Source: Candidatus Latescibacterota bacterium (lineage in GTDB: Bacteria; Latescibacterota; UBA2968; GCA-2709665). From it: a stretch of 8,831 nucleotides of DNA. Within the stretch, counting starts at the first letter, position 1, and the number at the start of each line of letters is the position of its first letter. The position numbers and the translations under genes were made by a program. Below the pieces are notes generated by a model, which was given only the letters and a program-made list of their open reading frames with translations, ran no database searches and had not been told where the DNA came from. This document shows positions 1-6,738 of this stretch, in pieces. The stretch covers positions 1 to 8,831 of the forward strand of contig JASLMQ010000193.1 in assembly GCA_030746455.1 (NCBI GenBank), read 5' to 3'.

Positions 1-2871
1 TCGGGCGCGATCGGTGCTGGCACCGCCTTCCGCGATGCCGCCTCCGTGGCCTACCAGATCCTCCGCGCGCACAGCGGCAAGCGCGTTCCGTTCTGGCTTC
101 AGACCCACCGTGCGCAGGAGTTGTTCGAGGTCGCTGGCAAGGAAGAGGCCTATCCCATCGTGTCCGAGGTCGTGCGCGAGTACCAGGACGAATCCCTCGA
201 TGTGCCGGCGCTGACCGACATCCTGCGATGGATCGAGAAGGGCAGAATCTGCCTCCACTTCAGGGCTGTCGAGTCCCCGTCCCCCTTCACCCATACCCTC
301 CTCATCCAGGAGGCGTACGATCCCTCCTACGAAAGCGGCCGCTCCCGGCGCGCGCACCTGCTGCGCCTCCATCGCGAGGTCCTCCAGAAGGTCCTCAGCG
401 AAGAGCAGATGGCCCAGCTCCTGGATCCCCGCGCCATCGAGCGCGTGGAGCGGCGTCTCCTGCGCCGGTCGGAGAACCGGCGTGCCCGTTCAAGCGAGGA
501 GCTGGCCCAGGTGCTACGCGAGCTGGGCGACCTCCCGGCAACGATCGACGCCGTGTCTGAGGTCTGCGAGGACGACCCCCGGAGACTCCTCGAGCCCTTG
601 CTCGACACCCCCAGCGTGATCGCCATCGATCTGGTCGAGTGCGACCGCGACCCGATCCGCCTCGTGGTCGGGGACCTGTGGCGCGAATACCACGATGCCT
701 TCGCACCCAGGACGGGCGGCACGAGGCCCCGAGTTTCGCTTGCCCGCTTCGCGGATGGGGAGATCGCGATAGGCGACCGCGTCGCTCTCGGCAAGGCCAT
801 CCCCGCCAGATGGCGCAAGCCGGTGCCCCGAGAGCAAGCGCGCAGGAGTGTGATCGAGCGCTACCTGAGGTGTCACGGTCCTGTTACGCTCTACGAGATC
901 GCAAACCACACCGGCTGGGCCGTCGGGGAGATCGAGGCCCACCTGTCGGCCCTCGTGGAAAGCGGGACCGCCGCAAAGGGCGTTTACATGGCCGACAAGC
1001 CGCGCCCCCAGTTCGTCAACCGGGTCAGCCTGGAGGAGATTCACCGGTTGACGATGGGCTATCTCAAGCGCGAGCTCGAGGCATGTGCCCCCTACGAAGT
1101 CGTCGACTTCGTGACCCGGTGGCAGCACCTCCACCCCGATGCCCGGCTCCAGGGCCTCGACGGCCTGCGCGAGGTGATCGCCCAGCTTCAGGGATTCGAG
1201 CTCGTCACCGGTGCCCTCGAAAGCGAGATGATTGGGCGCCGTGTTGCGGACTACCGGCCAGAGATGCTCGACCGTCTTATCGCCTCCGGAGAGGTGTGCT
1301 GGCGCCGCTTCGGCGTCGACAGGATCACCCGGGGCAAGATGGCGCTCTGCCTCAGGCGGGACGCGGAGTGGCTTTCCAGCACCGTGCCGCTGAAGTATGG
1401 CGTCGAAGCCAGCGCCGATGCCGACATTTCCGAAGAGATCCGGACCGTCCGCGCCTTCTTCCGCGACCACCCGACGGCCTTCTTCGACGACGTCCTCCGT
1501 GAAGCAGGAGTGGACGAGGGTCCCGCGACGCGCGCGGTGTGGTACCTCGCCTGGGCGGGGGAGGTGACCTGTGACTCCTACCTCTGCCTTCGGCACTCGG
1601 ACTTCCAGGTCTCACTCTCGGCCTGCTACGACTTGGACAGCACGCCGCGCAAGATCCTGAACGGGCGGATGTCCCCAGATCGCGTGCTCAAGCAGATGCG
1701 GAAGCGTGGGCTCGACCCCCGCCTCGGACGCTGGTCGGCCACCGAACGCCTGGTTCCACCCGCCCGTCCGCTTCCCGCGAAGGAGAAGACCCGCAGATGG
1801 GCCGACCAGCTGCTCAGGCGGTGGGGCATCGTCACCCGCGACATCCTCGAGGGCGAGGTAGCCGCCCCGTCCTGGGGCGATCTCCTGCCCGAGCTCAAAC
1901 GCCTCGAGCTCCTAGGCCAGGTCAGTCGCGGCTACTTCATCGAGAGCCACCACGGGGAGCAATACGGACTCCCCGACGCCATCGAGCTGCTCCGTGAGTG
2001 CCGGGCCCGCAGGAGTGACGGAAACGAGCTGGGCTACCTCGAGGACGAGCCGATCTTCTCGATGTCCAGCCGCGATCCGGCGAACCTCTACGCCACCAGC
2101 CTGGACCTCGTCGAGGAGCGCGGTGAGGTCTTCAAACGCGCTATGAAGCGTGGCAACATCATCCACTGGACCACCGTTCAGGCCGGTCAGGTGTTCGTCT
2201 ACAATGACAACCAGCTCGTCCGTCTGTCTCGCGACCAGCTGGTGCGTTGCATCCAGAGCCGGATGACCGACGGCCTCGGCAGGCCCATCGAGATGAGCCT
2301 GAGGTCCTGGAACGGCTATCCGATCGATGTCTCTCCGGTCGCCCCGGTCGTTCACGAGCTGGGCTTTCGCCTGGACGGACGGGGGTGGATGTGTCACCCT
2401 CCGCGCACTCGAGCTGCCAGCGATCCGGTGGGCTCAGATCAGGACACGTTCCTGCCATACTACGAGGAACCGAGTCCCGTCGAGTACGGACCTGAATGGA
2501 CGGTGAGCCGCGCGCCGGAGAAGCTGCGCCCCGCACTGGCTGCGCTCCTGGATGTGATCGAGCGCGAGCTCGAAGGCTCGAGCTGGGACCTGGAGTGGCG
2601 GGCCGACGGCCCCCAGGCGCGCTACCGAGGATTCGCCACGACCCACGTTCGTACGGCACGGACGTTTCTACAGGTCAACTTCCACACCCGGACGGTCAAG
2701 GTCGACGGCGTGCGGCATCGGATGGCCGGGTGGTATCCCCACGAGAACATGCGAATCGTCGAACCTGGTGATGTCAACGAGATGTTTCTCACCAGCTTTC
2801 GGAAGCTTAGGCATCGAGCCGAAGAGATTACGGATCTCTTTCTGGAGTCGAAGCGAGGAAACAGGAGCTGA
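1..2871 (+). CDS. lhr: Lhr-type large helicase, C-terminal part (5' end beyond window)
   Basis: The reading frame is open from base 1 to the TGA at 2869-2871 (956 residues). The GTG at 46 is an internal codon, because homology continues upstream of it. Lhr proteins are large 3'-5' DNA helicases of repair; their RecA motor domains would lie left of the window. Visible parts: the end of the Lhr-specific post-helicase domain (about 1-470, with a SPSPF motif near 274-288 and a LLDP...IE.VE.RL stretch near 418-456), then an array of winged-helix-like segments (about 840-990, 1435-1590, 1795-1995). Further Lhr-like landmarks are RRWGIVTRDIL and GYFIES (about 1816-1947) and DPANLYATSL (about 2074-2103). 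In the family this C-terminal region is a winged-helix/beta-barrel array related to AlkZ-type glycosylases, and E. coli Lhr is reported to excise uracil; activity here is inference. About 140 residues at the C-terminus (from about 2440) I do not recognise with confidence. Many long GC-rich frames overlap it and are shadows. Confidence 0.85.
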   Translation, partial: SGAIGAGTAFRDAASVAYQILRAHSGKRVPFWLQTHRAQELFEVAGKEEAYPIVSEVVREYQDESLDVPALTDILRWIEKGRICLHFRAVESPSPFTHTLLIQEAYDPSYESGRSRRAHLLRLHREVLQKVLSEEQMAQLLDPRAIERVERRLLRRSENRRARSSEELAQVLRELGDLPATIDAVSEVCEDDPRRLLEPLLDTPSVIAIDLVECDRDPIRLVVGDLWREYHDAFAPRTGGTRPRVSLARFADGEIAIGDRVALGKAIPARWRKPVPREQARRSVIERYLRCHGPVTLYEIANHTGWAVGEIEAHLSALVESGTAAKGVYMADKPRPQFVNRVSLEEIHRLTMGYLKRELEACAPYEVVDFVTRWQHLHPDARLQGLDGLREVIAQLQGFELVTGALESEMIGRRVADYRPEMLDRLIASGEVCWRRFGVDRITRGKMALCLRRDAEWLSSTVPLKYGVEASADADISEEIRTVRAFFRDHPTAFFDDVLREAGVDEGPATRAVWYLAWAGEVTCDSYLCLRHSDFQVSLSACYDLDSTPRKILNGRMSPDRVLKQMRKRGLDPRLGRWSATERLVPPARPLPAKEKTRRWADQLLRRWGIVTRDILEGEVAAPSWGDLLPELKRLELLGQVSRGYFIESHHGEQYGLPDAIELLRECRARRSDGNELGYLEDEPIFSMSSRDPANLYATSLDLVEERGEVFKRAMKRGNIIHWTTVQAGQVFVYNDNQLVRLSRDQLVRCIQSRMTDGLGRPIEMSLRSWNGYPIDVSPVAPVVHELGFRLDGRGWMCHPPRTRAASDPVGSDQDTFLPYYEEPSPVEYGPEWTVSRAPEKLRPALAALLDVIERELEGSSWDLEWRADGPQARYRGFATTHVRTARTFLQVNFHTRTVKVDGVRHRMAGWYPHENMRIVEPGDVNEMFLTSFRKLRHRAEEITDLFLESKRGNRS

Positions 2872-2893
2872 CTTGATCGGTCCGGCCGTGTGC

Positions 2894-2931
2894 AAGGCGG
2901 CGCCGATAGCCATGGCGATCGGCGCTGTCTT
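2894..2931. terminator. Strong stem-loop after the lhr-type gene, terminator-like
   Basis: The left arm at 2894-2907 pairs with the right arm at 2918-2931 over 14 continuous base pairs, two of them G-U. The 10-base apical loop itself contains the palindrome GCCATGGC. The arm ends in AA on the left and TT on the right, and only a weak T-rich stretch (ATATTT, 2937-2942) follows at a distance. It begins 23 bases after the stop codon, the usual place for a terminator, but the T tract is poor. It could instead be an RNA-processing or mRNA-stabilising hairpin. Confidence 0.5.
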
Positions 2932-2991
2932 ACCGCATATTTCGTCAGGCCGGCGGCCTCGATAACGATGGGATCAACGTATCTCGCAAAC

Positions 2992-2997
2992 AGGAGA
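2992..2997 (+). promoter_or_regulatory. Ribosome binding site of the URO-D-like gene
   Basis: AGGAGA lies 10 bases before the ATG at 3008 and supports that start over the immediately following GTG at 3011. No convincing promoter was recognised in the 136-base gap before this gene. Confidence 0.6.
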
Positions 2998-3007
2998 GAC
3001 CCTGAAG

Positions 3008-4234
3008 ATGGTGGCGACCCCAGAGGAACGATCGGTCCTTGGCGACCTGGCAAAGCGATACGCCGACATCTGCGCGCATCCCCAACAAGACGAGCGGCGC
3101 GGCCTGTGGCGGGCGCATAACAGCCTCAAGCCGACCCGGCCGCTCATCTACGTGAGGGCCTATGCCTGGCGCGAGATGCCCCAATCGAAGTGCATCTGCG
3201 AGAATGCCTTCCTCAGGTCCATCGAGGACTTCTTCCGACGCAATCTCTTCTGGGACACCTTCGGCGACGACTCGATCTTCGAGCCCTGGGTCACGGTCCA
3301 GGCCGTCCCGGCGTGCAGGGGATGGGGTGTTCCGGTCACGCGCAACTACAGCGACAGCCCACGGGGCTCCTTCAAGATCGACTACCCCCTCAAGTCCCTT
3401 GACGACCTCGGGAAACTCCGGGTCCCCTGGCACGAGATCGATGAGGACGCCACCTCCGAGCGCGTCGACCTGCTCAGTGAGCTGATCGGCGACCTGATTA
3501 CCCTCAACGTGGACCGGGGCCCCGCCTACCGCAGCTGGTCCAGCGACCTTTCCACCGATCTGGGCTATCTTCGGGGCATCGAGCACTTCATGACCGACAT
3601 GATGGACGATCCCAACGGCCTGCATCGGCTGATGAAGTTCATGTCCGACGGCGCTCTCAAGGCCAGCGACGAGGCGGAGGCGGCCGGTGATTGGGGCCTG
3701 GGAGCACACCAGAACCAGGCGATGTCCTACGCCGAAGAGCTCGAGGATCCCGCACCCAACGTCAACGATGTCCAACGGTCCCGGCTGTGGACCTTCGCGG
3801 CTGCCCAGGAGTTCGCCTGCGTTTCCCCTGCCATGCACGACGAGTTCCTGCTGCAGTATCAGCTCCCCATCATCAGCAAGTTCGGACTGGCCTCATATGG
3901 ATGCTGCGAGGACCTGACCCAGAAGATCGACATGCTCCGCCAGGTTCCCAACCTTCGACGGATCGCCATTTCCCCCTTTGCCGATATGCCGAGGTGCGCC
4001 GAGCAGGTTGGGCGTGACTACGTCCTGAGCTACCGGCCCAGTCCCGTGGACATGGTGGGCTACGACTTCGATCCCGATCGGATCCGCTCGATCCTGACAC
4101 GCGACCTGACCGCTGCAAGAGGGTGCCACGTGGACATCACGTTGAAGGACGTCGAAACCGTGAATGGCGACCCGACGCGTGTGCCCAGATGGGTGGAGCT
4201 CACACGCCAGGTCATCGACGAGGTGTGGAACTGA
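3008..4234 (+). CDS. URO-D-fold (uroporphyrinogen decarboxylase-like) protein, substrate unknown
   Basis: This is a 408-residue cytoplasmic protein with no signal peptide or membrane segment. The C-terminal half reads like the URO-D/MtaA superfamily: a helix near residues 278-292 (EFLLQYQLPIISKFG), then a YGCCED motif (residues 297-302, Cys299-Cys300), then NLRRIAISPFADM and a GRDYVLSYRPSP strand-loop. These are features of the atypical URO-D-like proteins common in planctomycete- and Lentisphaerae-type genomes. It is probably not haem-pathway HemE: the length is greater and I do not see the HemE N-terminal signature. Relatives such as MtaA transfer methyl groups using zinc ligands; whether the Cys pair binds metal here is inference. 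It begins after the 2894-2931 hairpin with its own ribosome binding site and ends 45 bases before the Fpg/Nei homologue, so it could be first in the downstream transcript. Its link to the surrounding repair genes is unclear. Confidence 0.75.
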   Translation: MVATPEERSVLGDLAKRYADICAHPQQDERRGLWRAHNSLKPTRPLIYVRAYAWREMPQSKCICENAFLRSIEDFFRRNLFWDTFGDDSIFEPWVTVQAVPACRGWGVPVTRNYSDSPRGSFKIDYPLKSLDDLGKLRVPWHEIDEDATSERVDLLSELIGDLITLNVDRGPAYRSWSSDLSTDLGYLRGIEHFMTDMMDDPNGLHRLMKFMSDGALKASDEAEAAGDWGLGAHQNQAMSYAEELEDPAPNVNDVQRSRLWTFAAAQEFACVSPAMHDEFLLQYQLPIISKFGLASYGCCEDLTQKIDMLRQVPNLRRIAISPFADMPRCAEQVGRDYVLSYRPSPVDMVGYDFDPDRIRSILTRDLTAARGCHVDITLKDVETVNGDPTRVPRWVELTRQVIDEVWN

Positions 4235-4279
4235 CAACAGATCCAGAAGCGATGTGCATCAAGAGAAGGGTCTCCCGCC

Positions 4280-5110
4280 ATGATCGAGCTTCCCGAAGTC
4301 CTCACTTTGGCCAGGCAGATCAACAAGGAGCTGAAGGGCTGCCGCATCGCGTCCGGCAACCAGGGCAACACCCCGCACAAGTTCATCTGGTACAGCCGCA
4401 GCGCGAAGGAGTACGCCGAAATCCTGTCCGGGCGGACCGTCACGGGTGCGAAGGGGAAAGGGAATTGGCTCTTCATTTCGCTCGACGCGGGGTGGGTCCT
4501 CGCGATGGGAGACATGGGCGGCCGCGTCGTGCTCTACGACAGCGAGGACGACCTGCCGAGGAAGTACCACCTGCTGGTCCGGTTCGATGATGGCCGGTGC
4601 CTCGCCGTGTCCGTCCAGGGATGGGGTTTCCTGAACCTGTTCACGAAAAACGAGGTCTCGAAGCACAAGTACGCGGGCAATATAGGCCTATCGCCGCTCA
4701 GCAAGGCCTTCACCTACGACCGGTTCAGGAAGATCCTGGACCGCGTGAGCGACCAGGAGAAGCTGGTGGTCAAGAAGCTAATCGTCAGCGACCCCCGGTT
4801 CCCTGGCATCAGCAACGGCTACCTGCAGGACATCCTGTTCCACGCGGGGATCCATCACACGCGGCGGGTCGTCGACATCAAGGGCAGGGAGCGGCAGAAG
4901 CTCTACCACGCGATTCGCAAGGTTCTGAAAGAAGCGACCGACAAGGGGGGCAAGGACGAGGAGCGGGATCTCTACAACGAGCCGGGAGGCTACTCGAGGA
5001 TCTTGAATGCCAAAGCCAGAGGCAAGCCGTGCCCCGTGTGCGGAGCCGCGATCGACAAGATCCAGTTTCTCGGTGGAGCCTCGTATTTCTGCCCCAATTG
5101 CCAAACCTGA
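4280..5110 (+). CDS. Fpg/Nei-family DNA glycosylase homologue lacking the N-terminal proline
   Basis: The 276-residue protein has the full Fpg/Nei architecture. The N-terminus is MIELPEV, matching the family MPELPEV except that Ile replaces Pro2, the Schiff-base nucleophile; Glu3 is kept. A beta-sandwich follows with Lys58/Lys60 near the position of Fpg Lys57. Then comes the helix-two-turn-helix (SNGYLQDILFHAGIHH from residue 178, with the conserved DNA-contacting Asn at 179). The C-terminal zinc finger is complete, Cys251-x2-Cys254-x16-Cys271-x2-Cys274, but the conserved finger Arg aligns with Gly266. The start at 4280 is fixed by this N-terminal match, with a modest AGAAGGG (4264-4270) upstream. 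Canonical members remove oxidised bases and nick AP sites. A member without the proline may act by another nucleophile, as a monofunctional glycosylase, or as a damage sensor. The protein is lysine-rich (about 24 Lys, near 9%) and uses AGG for Arg more than its neighbours. Confidence 0.85.
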   Translation: MIELPEVLTLARQINKELKGCRIASGNQGNTPHKFIWYSRSAKEYAEILSGRTVTGAKGKGNWLFISLDAGWVLAMGDMGGRVVLYDSEDDLPRKYHLLVRFDDGRCLAVSVQGWGFLNLFTKNEVSKHKYAGNIGLSPLSKAFTYDRFRKILDRVSDQEKLVVKKLIVSDPRFPGISNGYLQDILFHAGIHHTRRVVDIKGRERQKLYHAIRKVLKEATDKGGKDEERDLYNEPGGYSRILNAKARGKPCPVCGAAIDKIQFLGGASYFCPNCQT

Positions 5111-5126
5111 AATGGACAGGAGTCGG

Positions 5127-5140
5127 GATTCAGGATTCAG
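5127..5140. repeat. Tandem 7-base repeat (GATTCAG x2)
   Basis: Two perfect adjacent copies of GATTCAG occupy 5127-5133 and 5134-5140, just after the Fpg/Nei homologue. The function is unknown and it may be chance. Confidence 0.5.
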
Positions 5141-5145
5141 AAAGG

Positions 5146-5209
5146 CAGAGCCGGCAATCCCAAGCCACGCCTGCCCTCCGAAGCGGCTCTGGCGGCGCAG
5201 GAGGGAGGC
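5146..5209. promoter_or_regulatory. Two interleaved inverted repeats before the GNAT gene
   Basis: CAGAGCCG (5146-5153) can pair with CGGCTCTG (5184-5191). GCCTGCCCTCC (5169-5179) can pair with GGAGGGAGGC (5200-5209) with one bulged G. The arms alternate, so the two stems could form a pseudoknot or be mutually exclusive, as in attenuators. The second right arm holds a purine-rich Shine-Dalgarno-like stretch, though it is more than 20 bases from the likely start. No T tract follows. The 131-base gap holds nothing else I can identify. Confidence 0.3.
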
Positions 5210-5241
5210 ACGACCTCTGGAAGGACGACGTGCACGCGAAC

Positions 5242-6051
5242 ATGAGCTTACCTGTCCCTAAAGAACTGCAGTTCCCTCTGGTCGACCGCTACATGGGCCT
5301 GCGAATGGGGGCCGATCTCGCGACGGTCCGGACGGGGTCGCCCGATGTTGTCGAATCGCCCCGGCGTCTGAATAAGGAGCTGAGCTACGGCTACGTGCAC
5401 GCGCTCTGGTGGGTCAGGCTCGCGGACGGTCGTACCGTGGTCAGTGTGCCCCCCGGGGCCGGCGACGCCGTCCAGGAGATCGTCGGCGAGGTGGCGTCCC
5501 TGGATGCGCTTGCGGATCCCGAGCTTCCCGACCGACTGGCTCCCCCGGTCAACGAGGCCCTGGAGGAGGCGGGCCTGGTCCCCATCGATCGCACCATCCA
5601 CGGACTGTCCTTCGCCTGCAACGACCGATGCGTTCGGCGACACCATCATGGCGACTGCCGGCCGCTGTCCGACGAGTCGATCCCTCCGGCGGAGGGTCTC
5701 TCGCTGCCCACGCACTGCTTCCCGGATGGTATCGTCTATGCGGTCGTGGTCGACGGCGAAGCCGTCTCGATCGCCTACGCCCATCAGAGCCACCTCATGG
5801 CCGATCGCATCGCCGACGTCGGCATCGAGACCGCCCCATCCCATCGTCGACGCGGCTACGCGAAGACTATGGTATCGGCTGTCACTGCCCACGTGACTGG
5901 TACGGGTGGTGAAGCCCTTTACGGGACCCGACCGGACAACGGAGCATCCATCGCTACGGCTCGCAGTGTCGGGTACGTGCCTTACGCCAGGAAGCTGATT
6001 TTGTCGACTCCCGGACCAGACGTTGATCACCTACCCCCGCCGCAGAAGTGA
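5242..6051 (+). CDS. GNAT-family N-acetyltransferase with a Cys/His cluster
   Basis: This is a 269-residue protein with the acetyl-CoA-binding GNAT core in its C-terminal part. It has a strand DVGIETAP (residues 192-199), the motif A loop with RRRGYA (residues 202-207) and the following helix. The final segment (DNGASIATARSVGYVPYARKL) is a usual GNAT helix-strand pair. The N-terminal ~110 residues are less typical and I do not recognise them. Between the two parts lies Cys126-x3-Cys130-x3-His134-136-x2-Cys139, which could bind a metal, though this is only suggested by spacing. The ATG at 5242 is chosen as start. The in-frame GTG at 5230 is an alternative, because GGAAGGA (5219-5225) sits 4 bases before it. 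It ends 13 bases before tag, with the tag ribosome binding site in the gap, so the two are probably co-transcribed. The acetyl acceptor is unknown. Confidence 0.8.
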   Translation: MSLPVPKELQFPLVDRYMGLRMGADLATVRTGSPDVVESPRRLNKELSYGYVHALWWVRLADGRTVVSVPPGAGDAVQEIVGEVASLDALADPELPDRLAPPVNEALEEAGLVPIDRTIHGLSFACNDRCVRRHHHGDCRPLSDESIPPAEGLSLPTHCFPDGIVYAVVVDGEAVSIAYAHQSHLMADRIADVGIETAPSHRRRGYAKTMVSAVTAHVTGTGGEALYGTRPDNGASIATARSVGYVPYARKLILSTPGPDVDHLPPPQK

Positions 6052-6052
6052 C

Positions 6053-6061
6053 GGAGGAGGG
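6053..6061 (+). promoter_or_regulatory. Strong ribosome binding site of tag
   Basis: GGAGGAGGG (6053-6061) ends 3 bases before the ATG at 6065; its first GGAGG ends 7 bases before. This selects the ATG at 6065 over the in-frame ATG at 6032 and other upstream starts that would overlap the GNAT gene. Confidence 0.75.
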
Positions 6062-6064
6062 CCA

Positions 6065-6694
6065 ATGGCCAGAGAGAACGGACTGCGTACAGATGAATCG
6101 GGCGTCACTCGCTGCTGGTGGGCGGTTTCGGATCCCCTCTACGTCGGCTACCACGATGACGAATGGGGCCTCCCCGTCAACGACGATTGCCTGCTCTTCG
6201 AGAAGATCTGTCTGGAGGGCTTCCAGTCCGGCCTGAGCTGGCTCACGATTCTTCGCAAGAGAGAGAACTTCCGCGCGGCCTTCAAGGGATTCCACATGGA
6301 GACCATCGCCGGATTCGGGGAGAGGGACGTCCAGCGCCTCTTGAAGGACGCCGGAATCGTCCGTCACCAGGGAAAGATCCGATCGACGATCAACAACGCC
6401 GCCCGGGCCCTGACGCTTGGCGACGAATTCGGCTCCCTCGCGAGCTACTTTTGGCGGTTCGAGCCGCCACGCCCATCTCGCCCGAAGCGTATGACTCACG
6501 CGGCATTGGTGAAGCTGACGACAACCCCCGAATCGACCGCGATGAGCAAGGACCTCAAGGCTAGGGGCTGGTCCTTCGTGGGGCCCACGACCTGCTACGC
6601 CTTTATGCAGGCCATGGGTATGGTCAACGACCACATCGAGGGCTGCCACGTGCGCCAGACGTGTGCAGAGGCCCGGCGCGCCTTCAGTCTATAG
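6065..6694 (+). CDS. tag: 3-methyladenine-DNA glycosylase I
   Basis: This is a 209-residue cytoplasmic enzyme that excises 3-methyladenine from alkylated DNA, the first step of base excision repair. All Tag landmarks are present. The zinc snap ligands are Cys17 and His30 at the N-terminus (RCWWAVSDPLYVGYHDDEWG) and His190 and Cys194 at the C-terminus (NDHIEGC), matching Cys4/His17/His175/Cys179 of E. coli Tag. The catalytic-pocket Glu51 lies in FEKICLEGFQSGLSW, matching E. coli Glu38. It is slightly longer than E. coli Tag (187 residues), mainly from a 13-residue N-terminal extension. It follows the GNAT gene by 13 bases and precedes the XPF/NucS gene by 44 bases, consistent with one transcript of repair genes. 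Confidence 0.95.
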   Translation: MARENGLRTDESGVTRCWWAVSDPLYVGYHDDEWGLPVNDDCLLFEKICLEGFQSGLSWLTILRKRENFRAAFKGFHMETIAGFGERDVQRLLKDAGIVRHQGKIRSTINNAARALTLGDEFGSLASYFWRFEPPRPSRPKRMTHAALVKLTTTPESTAMSKDLKARGWSFVGPTTCYAFMQAMGMVNDHIEGCHVRQTCAEARRAFSL

Positions 6695-6725
6695 ATCGGG
6701 AAAGATGCAGGCGGCCGTCGCCTAC

Positions 6726-6730
6726 GGGGA
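6726..6730 (+). promoter_or_regulatory. Ribosome binding site supporting a TTG start
   Basis: GGGGA (6726-6730) lies 8 bases before the TTG at 6739. It supports the TTG as the start of the XPF/NucS-type gene instead of the GTG at 6661, which lies inside tag. The nearby ATG at 6705 is in a different frame. Confidence 0.45.
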
Positions 6731-6738
6731 CACCAGGT

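Noticed and set aside
514..1596. Long open frame on the - strand inside the lhr-type gene
   Set aside because: It mirrors the GC-rich codon pattern of the real + strand gene, shows no recognisable domain and would lie wholly antisense.
2947..2959. Small inverted repeat AGGCC-GGC-GGCCT before the URO-D-like gene
   Set aside because: A five-base stem with a 3-base loop is too weak and common to call an operator or terminator.
2945..3838. Long - strand open frame across the URO-D-like gene
   Set aside because: It is a shadow of the + strand gene with low-complexity Gly/Val/Pro-rich translation and no family motif.
3008..4234. Assignment as hemE (haem biosynthesis)
   Set aside because: Only the superfamily fold pattern matches; the HemE N-terminal signature is not seen and no haem genes are nearby.
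4280..5110. Naming the glycosylase homologue mutM or nei
   Set aside because: The catalytic proline and the zinc-finger Arg are missing, so canonical function cannot be assumed.
4597..5241. Upstream in-frame extension of the GNAT gene through the Fpg/Nei homologue
   Set aside because: The translation is Arg/Gln/Gly-rich shadow sequence overlapping a well-supported gene; protein-like sequence begins around 5242.
6709..6723. Small hairpin AGGCG/CGCCT between tag and the XPF/NucS gene
   Set aside because: A 5-bp stem in GC-rich sequence is expected by chance and has no T tract.
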